Shown here: piece after piece, positions 1-7,334 of the stretch
How the letters are laid out: every line of letters begins with the position of its first letter
Position numbering within the stretch: the stretch's first letter is position 1
Assembly: GCF_007830035.1 (NCBI RefSeq)
Contig: NZ_VLKN01000001.1
Location: 124,001-188,000 of the forward strand
Length of the DNA stretch: 64,000 nucleotides
Source: Luteimonas cucumeris
GTDB taxonomy: Bacteria > Pseudomonadota > Gammaproteobacteria > Xanthomonadales > Xanthomonadaceae
Reading direction: 5' to 3'
Translations under genes and position numbers: made by a program
The notes under the pieces: model-generated
Databases searched by the model: none
Told to the model about the DNA's origin: nothing
What the model saw: only the letters and a program-made list of their open reading frames with translations

Positions 1-2
1 CG

Positions 3-578
3 CAGGGCCTGACCCAGCTGCGCATCGCCGAGACCGAGAAGTACGCGCACGTGACCTTCTTCTTCAGCGGCGGGCGCGAAGACATGTACCCGGGCGAGGC
101 GCGCATCCTGGTGCCGAGCCCGAAGGTCGCCACCTACGACCTGCAGCCGGAAATGAGCTGCCCGGAACTGACCGCGAAGCTGGTCGAGGCGATCGCCTCC
201 GAAAAGTTCGACGTGATCGTCTGCAACATCGCCAATCCCGACATGGTCGGCCACAGCGGCGACCTGCAGGCGGCGATCCAGGCCGCGCAGGCGGTGGACG
301 TCGCGCTCGGCGCGATCGACGCCGCGGTGCGCGCCGCGCACGGCGCGCTGCTGGTCACCGCCGACCACGGCAACCTGGAAATGATGCGCGACCCGGTCAC
401 CGGTCAGCCGCACACCGCGCATACCGTCGGCCCGGTGCCGTTCGTGTACATCGGCGAACGCAGCGATGCGCGCCTGCGCAGCGGCGGTGCGCTGCGCGAC
501 GTCGCGCCGACCGTGCTCGACCTGCTCGGCCTGCCAGCGCCTGCCGAGATGAGCGGACGCAGCCTGTTCGCCGGATGA
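3..578 (+). CDS. gpmI: 2,3-bisphosphoglycerate-independent phosphoglycerate mutase, C-terminal part
   Basis: Interconverts 3- and 2-phosphoglycerate in glycolysis in the cytosol, using two manganese ions. The reading frame is open to the window edge, so only the last 191 residues are visible; the family is usually about 510 residues. The visible part begins with the conserved [13 protein letters not shown] stretch. It also contains the metal-binding TADHGN motif and the histidine of [13 protein letters not shown], both characteristic of the alkaline-phosphatase-like domain. The stop codon overlaps the ATG of the following envC gene by four bases, so the two are probably translationally coupled. 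The order gpmI-envC-ctpA is common in gammaproteobacteria. Confidence 0.95.
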   Translation, partial: QGLTQLRIAETEKYAHVTFFFSGGREDMYPGEARILVPSPKVATYDLQPEMSCPELTAKLVEAIASEKFDVIVCNIANPDMVGHSGDLQAAIQAAQAVDVALGAIDAAVRAAHGALLVTADHGNLEMMRDPVTGQPHTAHTVGPVPFVYIGERSDARLRSGGALRDVAPTVLDLLGLPAPAEMSGRSLFAG

Positions 579-1774
579 CCGCGACCTGCGCGCGCCTGCT
601 GCTGTGCGTCACGCTGTTGGCGGCGGGCACCGTGCAGGCGCAAAGCAGCCGCGACACCGAGCGCAAGCTCGAACGCGCGCGCACCGAACTGAAAAGCATC
701 GCGTCGGAACGACGCAAGCTGGAAGGCCAACGCGGCGAGGCGTCGCGCGAACTGCGTCGCGCCGACGAGCAGGTCGGCCAGTCCAGCCGCGTGCTGAGCC
801 AGACCGAAGCGCAACTGCAACAGCAAAGCGCCGCACTGGCCGAGCTGCAGCAGCGCCGCGATGCATTGCAGGAAAAACTGAGCGCGCAGCGCGAGGAGCT
901 GACCCAGCTGCTGCGCGCCGCGTACAAACTTGGCGACGATGCGCCGCTGAAGGTGCTGCTGGCGCAGGACCGCGTCGCCGACGCCAATCGCGATCTGGCC
1001 TATCACCGTTACCTGCAGCGCGACCGCGCCCGGCGCATCGCCGATCTGACCGCGGAGCTGCAACAGCTGGAACAGGTCGAGCGCGACATCGCCGACAAGC
1101 GCGCGCAACTGGACGCCACGCGCGAGGACAAGCGCAGGGAACTGGCGGCGCTGGAAAAGCAGCGACGCGAACGCGCCGCGCTGATCGCGCAACTGGACAA
1201 GCGTTATCGCGACCGCAACGCGAAGGAGAAGGCGCTCGGTCGCGACGTGAAGGCGCTGGAGCGCCTGCTGTCGAAACTGCGCGCCGCCGCGGCGCGCGCG
1301 GCGAAGGAACGCGAAGCCGCCAACGCGCGCCGCAATGCCAATGCCGGTGCCGGCAAGCGCGCGCCCACGCCGGTGGCGTCGGCATCAGTCGCCGTCGGCG
1401 GCGCCGGCTGGCCGGTATCCGGCGCGTTGCTGGCCGGCTACCGCGGCACCATGCCTGATGGCCGCAGCAGCGATGGCGTGCTGATCGGCGCACCGGTCGG
1501 CAGCCCGGTGCGCGCCGTCGCCGATGGCCAGGTGGTCTATGCGGAATGGATGACCGGCTACGGCCTGCTGCTGATCGTCGACCACGGCAACGGCTACATG
1601 AGCCTGTACGCGCACAACGACGCGCTGCTCAAGGACGCCGGCGACGCGGTCAGGCGCGGCGACGCCGTCGGCAGCGTCGGCAATTCCGGCGGCCAGGGCC
1701 GCCCGGCGCTGTATTTCGAGCTGCGCCGTAACGGCCAGCCAGTCAATCCCGATGTCTGGCTGCGGAAACGCTGA
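575..1774 (+). CDS. envC: EnvC-type murein hydrolase activator, coiled-coil plus LytM domain
   Basis: A 399-residue periplasmic protein expected to activate septal N-acetylmuramyl-L-alanine amidases during cell separation. A signal peptide covers about residues 1-23 and ends in VQAQ. A long charged coiled coil, rich in Arg, Glu, Gln and Ala, fills about residues 25-250. An Ala/Arg-rich linker leads to a C-terminal M23/LytM fold (about 285-395; [20 protein letters not shown]). The zinc ligands look degenerate: the usual first His is missing ([10 protein letters not shown]) and the HxH end reads LYFELRR, as in EnvC, which has no hydrolase activity of its own. The start overlaps the gpmI stop (ATGA). 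Confidence in the family is high; the activator role is inferred from it. Confidence 0.9.
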   Translation: MTATCARLLLCVTLLAAGTVQAQSSRDTERKLERARTELKSIASERRKLEGQRGEASRELRRADEQVGQSSRVLSQTEAQLQQQSAALAELQQRRDALQEKLSAQREELTQLLRAAYKLGDDAPLKVLLAQDRVADANRDLAYHRYLQRDRARRIADLTAELQQLEQVERDIADKRAQLDATREDKRRELAALEKQRRERAALIAQLDKRYRDRNAKEKALGRDVKALERLLSKLRAAAARAAKEREAANARRNANAGAGKRAPTPVASASVAVGGAGWPVSGALLAGYRGTMPDGRSSDGVLIGAPVGSPVRAVADGQVVYAEWMTGYGLLLIVDHGNGYMSLYAHNDALLKDAGDAVRRGDAVGSVGNSGGQGRPALYFELRRNGQPVNPDVWLRKR

Positions 1775-1863
1775 ACCAACATTGCCCCCGGCATAATCGG
1801 TCCGAACCCGCGCGCCCGCGCGTGGTCGAATCCCCAATTGCCGTCATGTTCCGGAGCCGTCGC

Positions 1864-3195
1864 ATGCGCTTTCGCCCCCTGCCCGCCATCGTATTCGGCC
1901 TGCTGCTGTGGCCTGCCCTTGCCGTGCACGCCCAGCAACAGGACGAGCCGGAGCAGGAAACGCTGGAGATCGCCGCCAGCGACGATCCCGATGCCGCGGA
2001 AACCGCCACCTCCAAGGTGCCGCTGGACGAGATCCGCCGCTACGTCGCGGTCTACAACGCGGTCAAGCAGGCCTACGTCGAGCCGGTCGACGACAGCAAG
2101 CTGATGCATTCGGCGGTGCGCGGCCTGCTCAGCGACCTCGATCCGCACAGCGTCTATTTCGACAAGGACGACGCCAAGGAATTCGACGACCAGACCAGCG
2201 GCGCCTACGACGGCATCGGCGTGGAACTGCAGTTCCTGCCGGACCGGACCTATCGCGTGGTGGCGCCGATCGACGACACCCCGGCCGCGCGCGCCGGGCT
2301 CAAGTCCGGCGACCTGATCGTCGCCATCGACGGCAAGCCGATCGACGACGACAGCAAGTCCAGCCCGCTGCGCGGCAAGCCCGGCACCCAAGTCACGCTC
2401 AAGATCGTGCGCGCCGGCGTCGCCAAGCCTTTCGACGTGACCGTGACGCGCGAGAAGATCCGCGTCGCCAGCGTGCGTTCGCGCATGCTCGAGCCCGGTT
2501 ACGGCTACCTGCGCGTGAGCACGTTCCAGGCCGACACCGCCGCCGATTTCGCGCGCCAGCTCGACAAGCTCAAGGCCGATGCCGGCGGCAAGCTGCGCGG
2601 CCTGGTGATCGACCTGCGCAGCAATCCCGGCGGCCTGCTGACCGCGGCGGTGCAGATCGCCGACGAACTGCTCGACAGCGGCCAGATCGTCAGCACCCGC
2701 GGCCGCATCGCGATCAGCGACGCCCAGTTCTCCGCCACGCCGGGCGATCGCTTGAACGGCGCGCCGGTGGTGGTGCTGGTCGACGCCGGTTCGGCCAGCG
2801 CCTCGGAAGTGCTGGCCGGCGCGCTGCGCGACAACCATCGCGCGCGCGTGGTCGGCAGCCGCACCTTCGGCAAGGGCTCGGTGCAGACCGTGCTGCCGCT
2901 GGACAACGGCGACTCGGTCAAGCTGACCACCGCGCGCTATTACACGCCCAGCGGCAAGTCGATCCAGGGCGTGGGCATCGCCCCGGAAGTCGTGCTGCAT
3001 CCGGAGAAGAAGAAGGACGACGGCGCGATCGGCTACACCGAAGCGATCCTGCCCGGCCACCTGCGCGGCGACGAAGAAGGCAAGGAAGGCTTCAAGCCCG
3101 GCGAGGTGCTCGACGGCGATGCGCCGATCGCCGCCGCCCTGGCGGAGTTGAAGAAGCCGGTCGCCGCGGCTGCCAAGCCTGCTACGCAGGGTTGA
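1864..3195 (+). CDS. ctpA: S41 family carboxyl-terminal processing protease (CtpA-like)
   Basis: Periplasmic serine protease of 443 residues that cleaves proteins near their C-termini. The ATG at 1864 is chosen because GGAG lies seven bases upstream and the product then begins with a clean signal peptide (MRFRPLPAIVFGLLLWPALA). In-frame GTG 1822 and ATG 1846 are alternatives. A PDZ domain (YDGIGVELQFLP through GDLIVAIDGKPI) precedes the S41 core. The core has the catalytic Ser region GSASASEVLAGAL and the Lys region SRTFGKGSVQT, which together form the Ser-Lys dyad. It follows envC closely. Immediately after its stop the base composition drops where the integron-like cassettes begin. Confidence 0.92.
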   Translation: MRFRPLPAIVFGLLLWPALAVHAQQQDEPEQETLEIAASDDPDAAETATSKVPLDEIRRYVAVYNAVKQAYVEPVDDSKLMHSAVRGLLSDLDPHSVYFDKDDAKEFDDQTSGAYDGIGVELQFLPDRTYRVVAPIDDTPAARAGLKSGDLIVAIDGKPIDDDSKSSPLRGKPGTQVTLKIVRAGVAKPFDVTVTREKIRVASVRSRMLEPGYGYLRVSTFQADTAADFARQLDKLKADAGGKLRGLVIDLRSNPGGLLTAAVQIADELLDSGQIVSTRGRIAISDAQFSATPGDRLNGAPVVVLVDAGSASASEVLAGALRDNHRARVVGSRTFGKGSVQTVLPLDNGDSVKLTTARYYTPSGKSIQGVGIAPEVVLHPEKKKDDGAIGYTEAILPGHLRGDEEGKEGFKPGEVLDGDAPIAAALAELKKPVAAAAKPATQG

Positions 3196-3202
3196 TGCGG
3201 AC

Positions 3203-3209
3203 GTTAGGC
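3203..3209 (+). other. integron core site at the 5' boundary of the cassette island
   Basis: The heptamer GTTAGGC matches the GTTRRRY core at which integron integrases recombine. It lies eight bases after the ctpA stop and marks the shift to lower-G+C DNA. No complete attC or attI arms are visible on its left, so it may be the remnant of an insertion point. Confidence 0.5.
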
Positions 3210-3226
3210 CGCAGAAGGAGTTAGCA

Positions 3227-3709
3227 GTGTTTCAGTATCGAGTAACAAAGTACAACCCAGCTGACCGTGATGCTCATGGGGCATACACCCGTGATGAGTG
3301 GAACTCGGTCAATGACGTCGGCCGCGCCTTTGATGGAGTGCCGCTCACGGAAACTGAATACCTGAGAGTCGAGAGCGCGTACATCACCGTTGCTTTGGAA
3401 TTCCTCCGTGAGTCCAAGGTCACATCGCTTGCGGTTTCTGGACTGGAAAACCACGATGAGGCTGCGCTGCCATTCGACGAGGGCACTCGCCTTTCAGTTG
3501 GACAAGTTGGAGCTATGCTCGGAGGCCTGCTACAAGAGCGGTTCTGGTGCAAGCTCGAAGGGGCAAGCTCATTCATCCACGTCGGATACGACTACTACAT
3601 GTATGTTGGCGTGCCAGTCGCCTGCCCAAAGGCGGCTGAGTTGGCTGTCAGTATCGGTCTGTTTGTAGAGCCATTCCAGTCGCCCTACAGCGCTGTAGCT
3701 GCGGCCTAA
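3227..3709 (+). CDS. hypothetical cassette protein, 160 aa
   Basis: A soluble 160-residue protein with no signal peptide or membrane segment. I do not recognise a functional family, although the opening MFQYRVTKYNPA resembles proteins I associate with integron gene cassettes. The GTG start is supported by AAGGAG six bases upstream. The gene has clearly lower G+C and more mixed third positions than its chromosomal neighbours. Its stop TAA lies inside the first base block (GCCTAAA) of an attC-like site, a hallmark of cassette genes. It is cassette 1 of the island. Function unknown. Confidence 0.75.
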   Translation: MFQYRVTKYNPADRDAHGAYTRDEWNSVNDVGRAFDGVPLTETEYLRVESAYITVALEFLRESKVTSLAVSGLENHDEAALPFDEGTRLSVGQVGAMLGGLLQERFWCKLEGASSFIHVGYDYYMYVGVPVACPKAAELAVSIGLFVEPFQSPYSAVAAA

Positions 3710-3764
3710 AAATTCATTGCAAGCCGAATCCGCTTCGCAGGTCGACTTAAATCAGACATTAGAC
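3704..3764 (+). other. attC-like recombination site 1 (61 bp)
   Basis: Begins with GCCTAAA (R'' position) and ends with ATTAGAC (R' position). Between them are imperfect inverted arms (AAGCCGAA...TCGACTTAAATCAG) around a CCGCTTCGC centre. The layout follows integron attC architecture, but the R' box starts with A where the canonical sequence has G. The arms and the CCGCTTCGC centre are shared with site 3 at 4796. Confidence 0.75.
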
Positions 3765-3767
3765 CTT

Positions 3768-4262
3768 ATGCCCAGACCGTCGTGGCGGACACTAAAATCT
3801 GGCGACTTGCTGTCCATTCCCGTGGACGAGAGCCGTATTGCCATTGGCCATGTCATTGACCAAGGCCAAGAGCTTTATCTATGCGTGTACCAACCACTGC
3901 TCCCTGTCGGCGAAGAGGTCCCAGCCCTTTCAAGCGCTGAGATCGCTCTCATTGCCAGAACAACAGACGAACTCATATGGCATGGCCGCTGGACAGTCAT
4001 TGGGTGGCAAGAGCCACCTGCCAACATTCCTCGTCCGCCCTACGTTGTAGATACGCCAGATGGGTTGCGGTTACGAACCTTCCACGGCAGCGATGTCCGT
4101 CCGGCTAATGAGCAAGACCTGGCAATCTACGGCCGCCAGTTCTCGATATCCAACATCAAGTTCTCTCGGGTAATGCGGCACATGCATGGCATAGAGCCAT
4201 ATCCTGATGACTTTTCCCGTATCACATACAGTGCTGCCTGCAAGAGAGCTGCACTTACATGA
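3768..4262 (+). CDS. Imm26-like immunity family protein in a gene cassette
   Basis: 164 residues from the ATG at 3768. An upstream TTG at 3717 lies inside attC site 1 and is rejected as the start. The N-terminal segment LKSGDLLSIPVDESRIAIGH followed by YLCVYQPLLP resembles the Imm26 immunity fold (a short beta-rich domain starting GDxFxIPL and continuing GRV). The assignment is from pattern memory and is moderate. Imm26 proteins are predicted antidotes to polymorphic or contact-dependent toxins. No partner toxin gene is adjacent, so this would be an orphan immunity gene. Base composition is lower than the chromosome, and the gene is flanked by attC-like sites 1 and 2. Confidence 0.65.
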   Translation: MPRPSWRTLKSGDLLSIPVDESRIAIGHVIDQGQELYLCVYQPLLPVGEEVPALSSAEIALIARTTDELIWHGRWTVIGWQEPPANIPRPPYVVDTPDGLRLRTFHGSDVRPANEQDLAIYGRQFSISNIKFSRVMRHMHGIEPYPDDFSRITYSAACKRAALT

Positions 4263-4273
4263 CCTCGGCAAAA

Positions 4274-4384
4274 GTTCCAACAATTCGTTCAAGCCGAAAT
4301 TCATTCGGTAAACCAAGGCCATAGCGGAAAGAACTTGCCATGGCTTTGGCTACGCAATTCGGCTTAATTCAGGTGGTAGGGGGC
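4274..4384 (+). other. attC-like recombination site 2, long form (~110 bp)
   Basis: Left arm CCAACAATTCGTTCAAGCCGAA (split here only as a motif) is mirrored on the right by TTCGGCTTAATTCAGG. The intervening 60 or so bases form their own hairpin: CCAAGGCCAT near 4313 pairs with ATGGCTTTGG near 4340 with one mismatch. This is the variable terminal structure of a long attC. The terminal R' box reads GGTAGGG rather than GTTAGGG, so the site is degenerate at one end. Confidence 0.7.
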
Positions 4385-4388
4385 ACAG

Positions 4389-4841
4389 ATGACTTCAGAC
4401 GATCTGCCAGAATCACAGCACAAACGCTCTCTCTGGATCGGAGTGTTATTCGCTTCCCTTGTGGTGCCGATCATCCTCATCTTCATCGCGCTGATTTCCC
4501 AGGCCCGCGCGCCATCCTTGAACAATCTTCTAATCGGCATAGGCGGAATCTTCGTAATAGCTACACCTATCTCATTCCTCGCAACAACTCTGCTCGGGCT
4601 TCCCTTTGTACTTTTGCTGCGCGCCTTGAAGATTCTCAATTGGGCATATGTATGTATCGGTGCCTCCTTCATTGGCGTCCTCATTGACCTCTTGCTTGTT
4701 TGGCTCGTTTCAGGCGAACTCACAAAATTGTCTCAAGGGCTGCTTGCAGCGTGCATTGGTTTCGTTTCCGGCATCGCGTTCTGCCTTGGGGTACTGCCTA
4801 ACACTTCATTCAAGCCGAACCCGCTTCGCGGGTCGGCTTGA
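4389..4841 (+). CDS. small integral membrane protein of cassette 3, 150 aa
   Basis: No known family recognised. Four hydrophobic segments are visible, at about residues 15-37, 47-75, 83-106 and 117-136, consistent with an inner-membrane protein. The last residues, NTSFKPNPLRGSA, are encoded by the attC-like site itself. This read-through tail recurs in cassette-encoded proteins of Pseudomonas and Xanthomonas relatives. The start ATG lies five bases after attC site 2, with AGGGGGC serving as both the degenerate R' box and a possible ribosome-binding site. Lower G+C than the flanking chromosome. Confidence 0.7.
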   Translation: MTSDDLPESQHKRSLWIGVLFASLVVPIILIFIALISQARAPSLNNLLIGIGGIFVIATPISFLATTLLGLPFVLLLRALKILNWAYVCIGASFIGVLIDLLLVWLVSGELTKLSQGLLAACIGFVSGIAFCLGVLPNTSFKPNPLRGSA

Positions 4842-4856
4842 TTCGAGCGATCCGGC
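4796..4856 (+). other. attC-like recombination site 3, truncated on the right
   Basis: GCCTAAC (R'') at 4796 is followed by a near-perfect hairpin, AAGCCGAACCCG-CTTCG-CGGGTCGGCTT. The right end reads GATTCGAGCGATCCGG, where a complete site would carry a GTTAGGC-type box. The island therefore ends in a decayed attC. G+C returns to the chromosomal level immediately afterwards. Confidence 0.75.
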
Positions 4857-4901
4857 AAGCGGATCGCGGCAACGCCGCAGCGTTCCCGGTTCCCGCAATC
4901 C

Positions 4902-5438
4902 TCAATGGCCCGCGTGCGAGTGCCCGAAGCCACGCGCCTGGCCGCGCACTTCGCCGCCGGGGAACGTGCTGGAGTGGACGTTGATGTAGGCCACGCCGGC
5001 GCGTATCGCCGCGACCAGTTCGGCGAACTCGCCGGCGGCGATGCCCTGTCCGCCGGGTCCGACCACGTTGGCTGCCTGCAGCGTTCCACTGACTTCGCCG
5101 GACTGCGGACAGGTCGGCGCCAGGCCGGTGGGATCGGAGTTGGTCGCGGTCTGGCACAGGAACACGCTGACGCCGCCATTGACGCCGCGCTGTCCGAAAT
5201 GGATGTGCGCTTGGCGCACCTCTCCCTGAAGTCCCGAATAGGACAGCCGGTAGTCGATGGTGCCGGCGTTCTCGTTGATGCTGGCGCGGAACCGGCCCTG
5301 CGCCGGCGAGGACACCGAGGGCACTTCCTCGAAGCTGCGCAGCGGCACGATCACGGTTTCGGCGAGGGCGAGCGCGGGAACCGCGCACAGGACGAGGGCC
5401 GCGAGCCGGCGTGACCCGTTGGCGGGATGGTGTCTCAT
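4902..5438 (-). CDS. CHRD domain-containing secreted protein
   Basis: 178 residues with an N-terminal signal peptide ending near ALAE (about residue 27). The remainder is a single CHRD domain: AHIHFGQRG in the middle and AYINVHSSTFPGGEVRGQ near the end are the family signatures. CHRD domains occur in bacterial secreted or periplasmic proteins of largely unknown role, possibly metal-binding given the histidines. The C-terminus ends GFGHSHAGH, adding four more histidines. It runs convergent to the cassette island and is monocistronic. Confidence 0.85.
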   Translation of the reverse strand: MRHHPANGSRRLAALVLCAVPALALAETVIVPLRSFEEVPSVSSPAQGRFRASINENAGTIDYRLSYSGLQGEVRQAHIHFGQRGVNGGVSVFLCQTATNSDPTGLAPTCPQSGEVSGTLQAANVVGPGGQGIAAGEFAELVAAIRAGVAYINVHSSTFPGGEVRGQARGFGHSHAGH

Positions 5439-5602
5439 GTCATCAGCCTCAGGCGGCCGTGCAGGCCGGGAATAAAGGCGGATCCGAGCAGAACGCTAGG
5501 CCGTGGCCCGTTTCGTGGCGATGAAAAATACCGTGGCTACCCATTGCGCCGACGAACGGCAGTGGGGGCGGTGCGATGCCCGTAGCGCGCGACTGGAGTC
5601 CA

Positions 5603-5902
5603 CTGCCAGAAAGTCCCGTGGCAGGGCGGCACACCCCTGCGCAGAGACTTTTTGCCGCTCGGCCGGGCCTGCATACCCGCGTGCACGGGACTTTTTGTCC
5701 CTCCATCGGGCCTGAGTAGCCGCTCACACGCGACTTTTTGTCCCTCCATCGGGCCTCAGCAGCCGCCCGCACGCGACTTTTTGTCCCTCCGTCGGGCCTC
5801 AGTAGCCGTTCGCACGGGACTTTTTGCCCCCTGCCGGACCTCCATAGCCGCCCGCAAGAGACTTTTTGGCCCTCGACCGGGCCACTGCACCCCTTCGCGA
5901 GG
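5603..5902. repeat. 43-bp direct tandem repeat field in a 620-base gene-free stretch
   Basis: GACTTTTTG recurs at 5646, 5689, 5732, 5775, 5818 and 5860, spaced 43, 43, 43, 43 and 42 bases. Each copy is followed by a variant of TCCCTCCATCGGGCCTCAGT and then AGCCG with a CGCAC-like end. A partial unit precedes 5646. An inverted fragment (AGAAAGTCCCGTG) lies at 5608-5620 inside a CTGCCA/TGGCAG hairpin. The period is not a multiple of three, and long open frames exist on both strands, so the open frames here are by-products of composition. The rest of the gap (5439-5602 and 5903-6057) shows no gene. Confidence 0.85.
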
Positions 5903-6057
5903 GCAGAGGGACCCGAACTGGCGCGGCTTTTTGGGCAGTGCGTGCGGCCTGTCCGGCCCGTGGGCATGGCGGCGGATGCTTTGCCTCGCGGCGTCTGGCC
6001 TGCGTGCGCGACAGGTCCCGGATCGGGCCGTCCGCGCAGCAATCTCAATGGCGCCGC

Positions 6058-6378
6058 TTACCTCGGCTTGGCCGGCAGCGGGAACGGCGTCACCACCTTC
6101 TCGCCGGTGGCCGCATCGCGGATCACCGCCTGTCCCTTCTTCTCGACTTCCTCGATGCGGATGATGCTCTGCATCGGCAGGTGCAAGACGCGGGTGCCGC
6201 CGAACTCGTCGCGCAGGCGTTCCTCGGTCGGGTCGATCACCAGTCCGTCGTGCACGTCGAACACCAGGTCGGCGACTTCGGTGAAACCCCACAGGCTGCT
6301 GCCGGCGACGCTGCGCGCGTACAACTCGTAGACCTTGCCGTGGTTGTGGAAGGTGATCTTGTAAAGCGATTTGGCCAT
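6058..6378 (-). CDS. DUF1820 family protein
   Basis: 106 residues, soluble and without a signal peptide. The opening SLYKITFHNHGKVYELYAR and the following SSLWGFTEVADLVFD are typical of the DUF1820 family, found across gammaproteobacteria and of unknown function. Length matches the family. It lies 24 bases downstream of the rhomboid protease gene on the same strand, so the two are probably co-transcribed. Confidence 0.85.
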   Translation of the reverse strand: MAKSLYKITFHNHGKVYELYARSVAGSSLWGFTEVADLVFDVHDGLVIDPTEERLRDEFGGTRVLHLPMQSIIRIEEVEKKGQAVIRDAATGEKVVTPFPLPAKPR

Positions 6379-6402
6379 GCGCCGATTATAGGCGCGGGCG
6401 TG

Positions 6403-7095
6403 TCAGTAGCCGCGCTGCTGGCGCAGGCGGCGCGCGATCGAACCGCGCATCACCAGCGCGAATGCGCCGCCGAACGCGAAGCCGGCCAGGTGCGCGGTCC
6501 ACGCCACCGCGCCGTAAGCCGGACCGATGTAGGTGAACACGATCTGCAGCAGCACCCAGATGCCGATCAGCAGCGACGCCGGCGCGCGCACGAATTCCAG
6601 GAACAGGCCCAGCGGCAACACCACTCCGAGCTTGGCGCGCGGGAACAGCGCCAGGTACGCACCGATCACCGCCGACACCGCGCCGCTGGCGCCGATGATG
6701 ACGCGATCCGGTGCGCTGATCGTCAGCATCGCGGCAAAGTTCGCCGCCGCGCCGCCGAGCAGGAACAGCGCCAGGAACCGCCACGATCCCATCGCCCGTT
6801 CGGCCGGCAGGCCGAAGATCAGCAGGAACACCAGGTTGCCCAGCAGGTGCGCCCAGTCCGCGTGCAGGAACAGCGCGGTGAGCAGGCGCAGGCCGCGGCC
6901 GTGTCCGAACACGCCGCGCCAGCCGCCGGACGGATCCAGCGCGCCGGTCAGCACGCCCCAATCGAGCAGCAGGGTGCGGTGCGCCGCGTCCGGCCGCGCG
7001 ATCACCCACAGGAACGCCGCCCACAGCGACACCAGCAGCAGCGGGGTCGCCCAGCGGATCAGGTTGCGTTGGCGCGGCGGGATGGTGACGAACAT
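6403..7095 (-). CDS. rhomboid family intramembrane serine protease
   Basis: A 230-residue inner-membrane protein with about six transmembrane segments. The catalytic Ser137 is in GASGAVSAVIG and the catalytic His202 is in AWTAHLAGF. The oxyanion-related HADWAHLLGN motif (His83, Asn87) lies in an earlier helix. Rhomboids cleave transmembrane segments of substrate proteins; the substrate here cannot be predicted. The product is shorter than eukaryotic-type rhomboids but normal for bacterial GlpG-like enzymes without the cytosolic domain. Confidence 0.9.
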   Translation of the reverse strand: MFVTIPPRQRNLIRWATPLLLVSLWAAFLWVIARPDAAHRTLLLDWGVLTGALDPSGGWRGVFGHGRGLRLLTALFLHADWAHLLGNLVFLLIFGLPAERAMGSWRFLALFLLGGAAANFAAMLTISAPDRVIIGASGAVSAVIGAYLALFPRAKLGVVLPLGLFLEFVRAPASLLIGIWVLLQIVFTYIGPAYGAVAWTAHLAGFAFGGAFALVMRGSIARRLRQQRGY

Positions 7096-7190
7096 GGCGG
7101 CAGGATTATGGGGCGGGATGACGCCCCCGATCCGGCGGGTCGGTCACGCTGCGCATGACTTTCCGTACGTAACAAGTGGCGGTCGTATTG

Positions 7191-7220
7191 TTAGCTTAAG
7201 GTTAAAGGAAGGGGTATATT
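7191..7220 (+). promoter_or_regulatory. candidate promoter of the fadL-type gene
   Basis: TATATT at 7215-7220 with TTAGCT at 7191-7196 (18-base spacer) is the most promoter-like AT-rich stretch in this high-G+C gap. It would leave a leader of roughly 105 bases before the ATG at 7335. The -35 match is weak. Confidence 0.3.
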
Positions 7221-7334
7221 GCATACGGCTACGTACGTCGGGAGGGGAACCGGCGCGGCGAAGCAGGGAAGTCAGCTTCTTCACTAGCCTGCAAGAGGCA
7301 GGTCTTTAACCAAATTGCCCCGGAGAGAACGTAC

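Noticed and set aside
1594-3060. 488-codon minus-strand frame over ctpA
   Set aside because: Antisense to a clear S41 protease; composition artefact.
3717-3767. TTG start extending the Imm26-like gene upstream
   Set aside because: It lies within the attC hairpin and lacks a ribosome-binding site; the ATG at 3768 is better placed.
3195-4902. Insertion sequence or prophage as the source of the low-G+C island
   Set aside because: No transposase, integrase, terminal inverted repeats or target duplication is visible; attC-like sites explain the structure better.
5646-5902. Possible CRISPR array
   Set aside because: Units abut with no unique spacers, and variation is spread along the whole unit.
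5449-6048. 199-codon open frame on the minus strand across the tandem repeat
   Set aside because: The repeat period is 43, so the frame cycles through three unrelated readings. Several other frames are equally open, and no start with a ribosome-binding site is seen.
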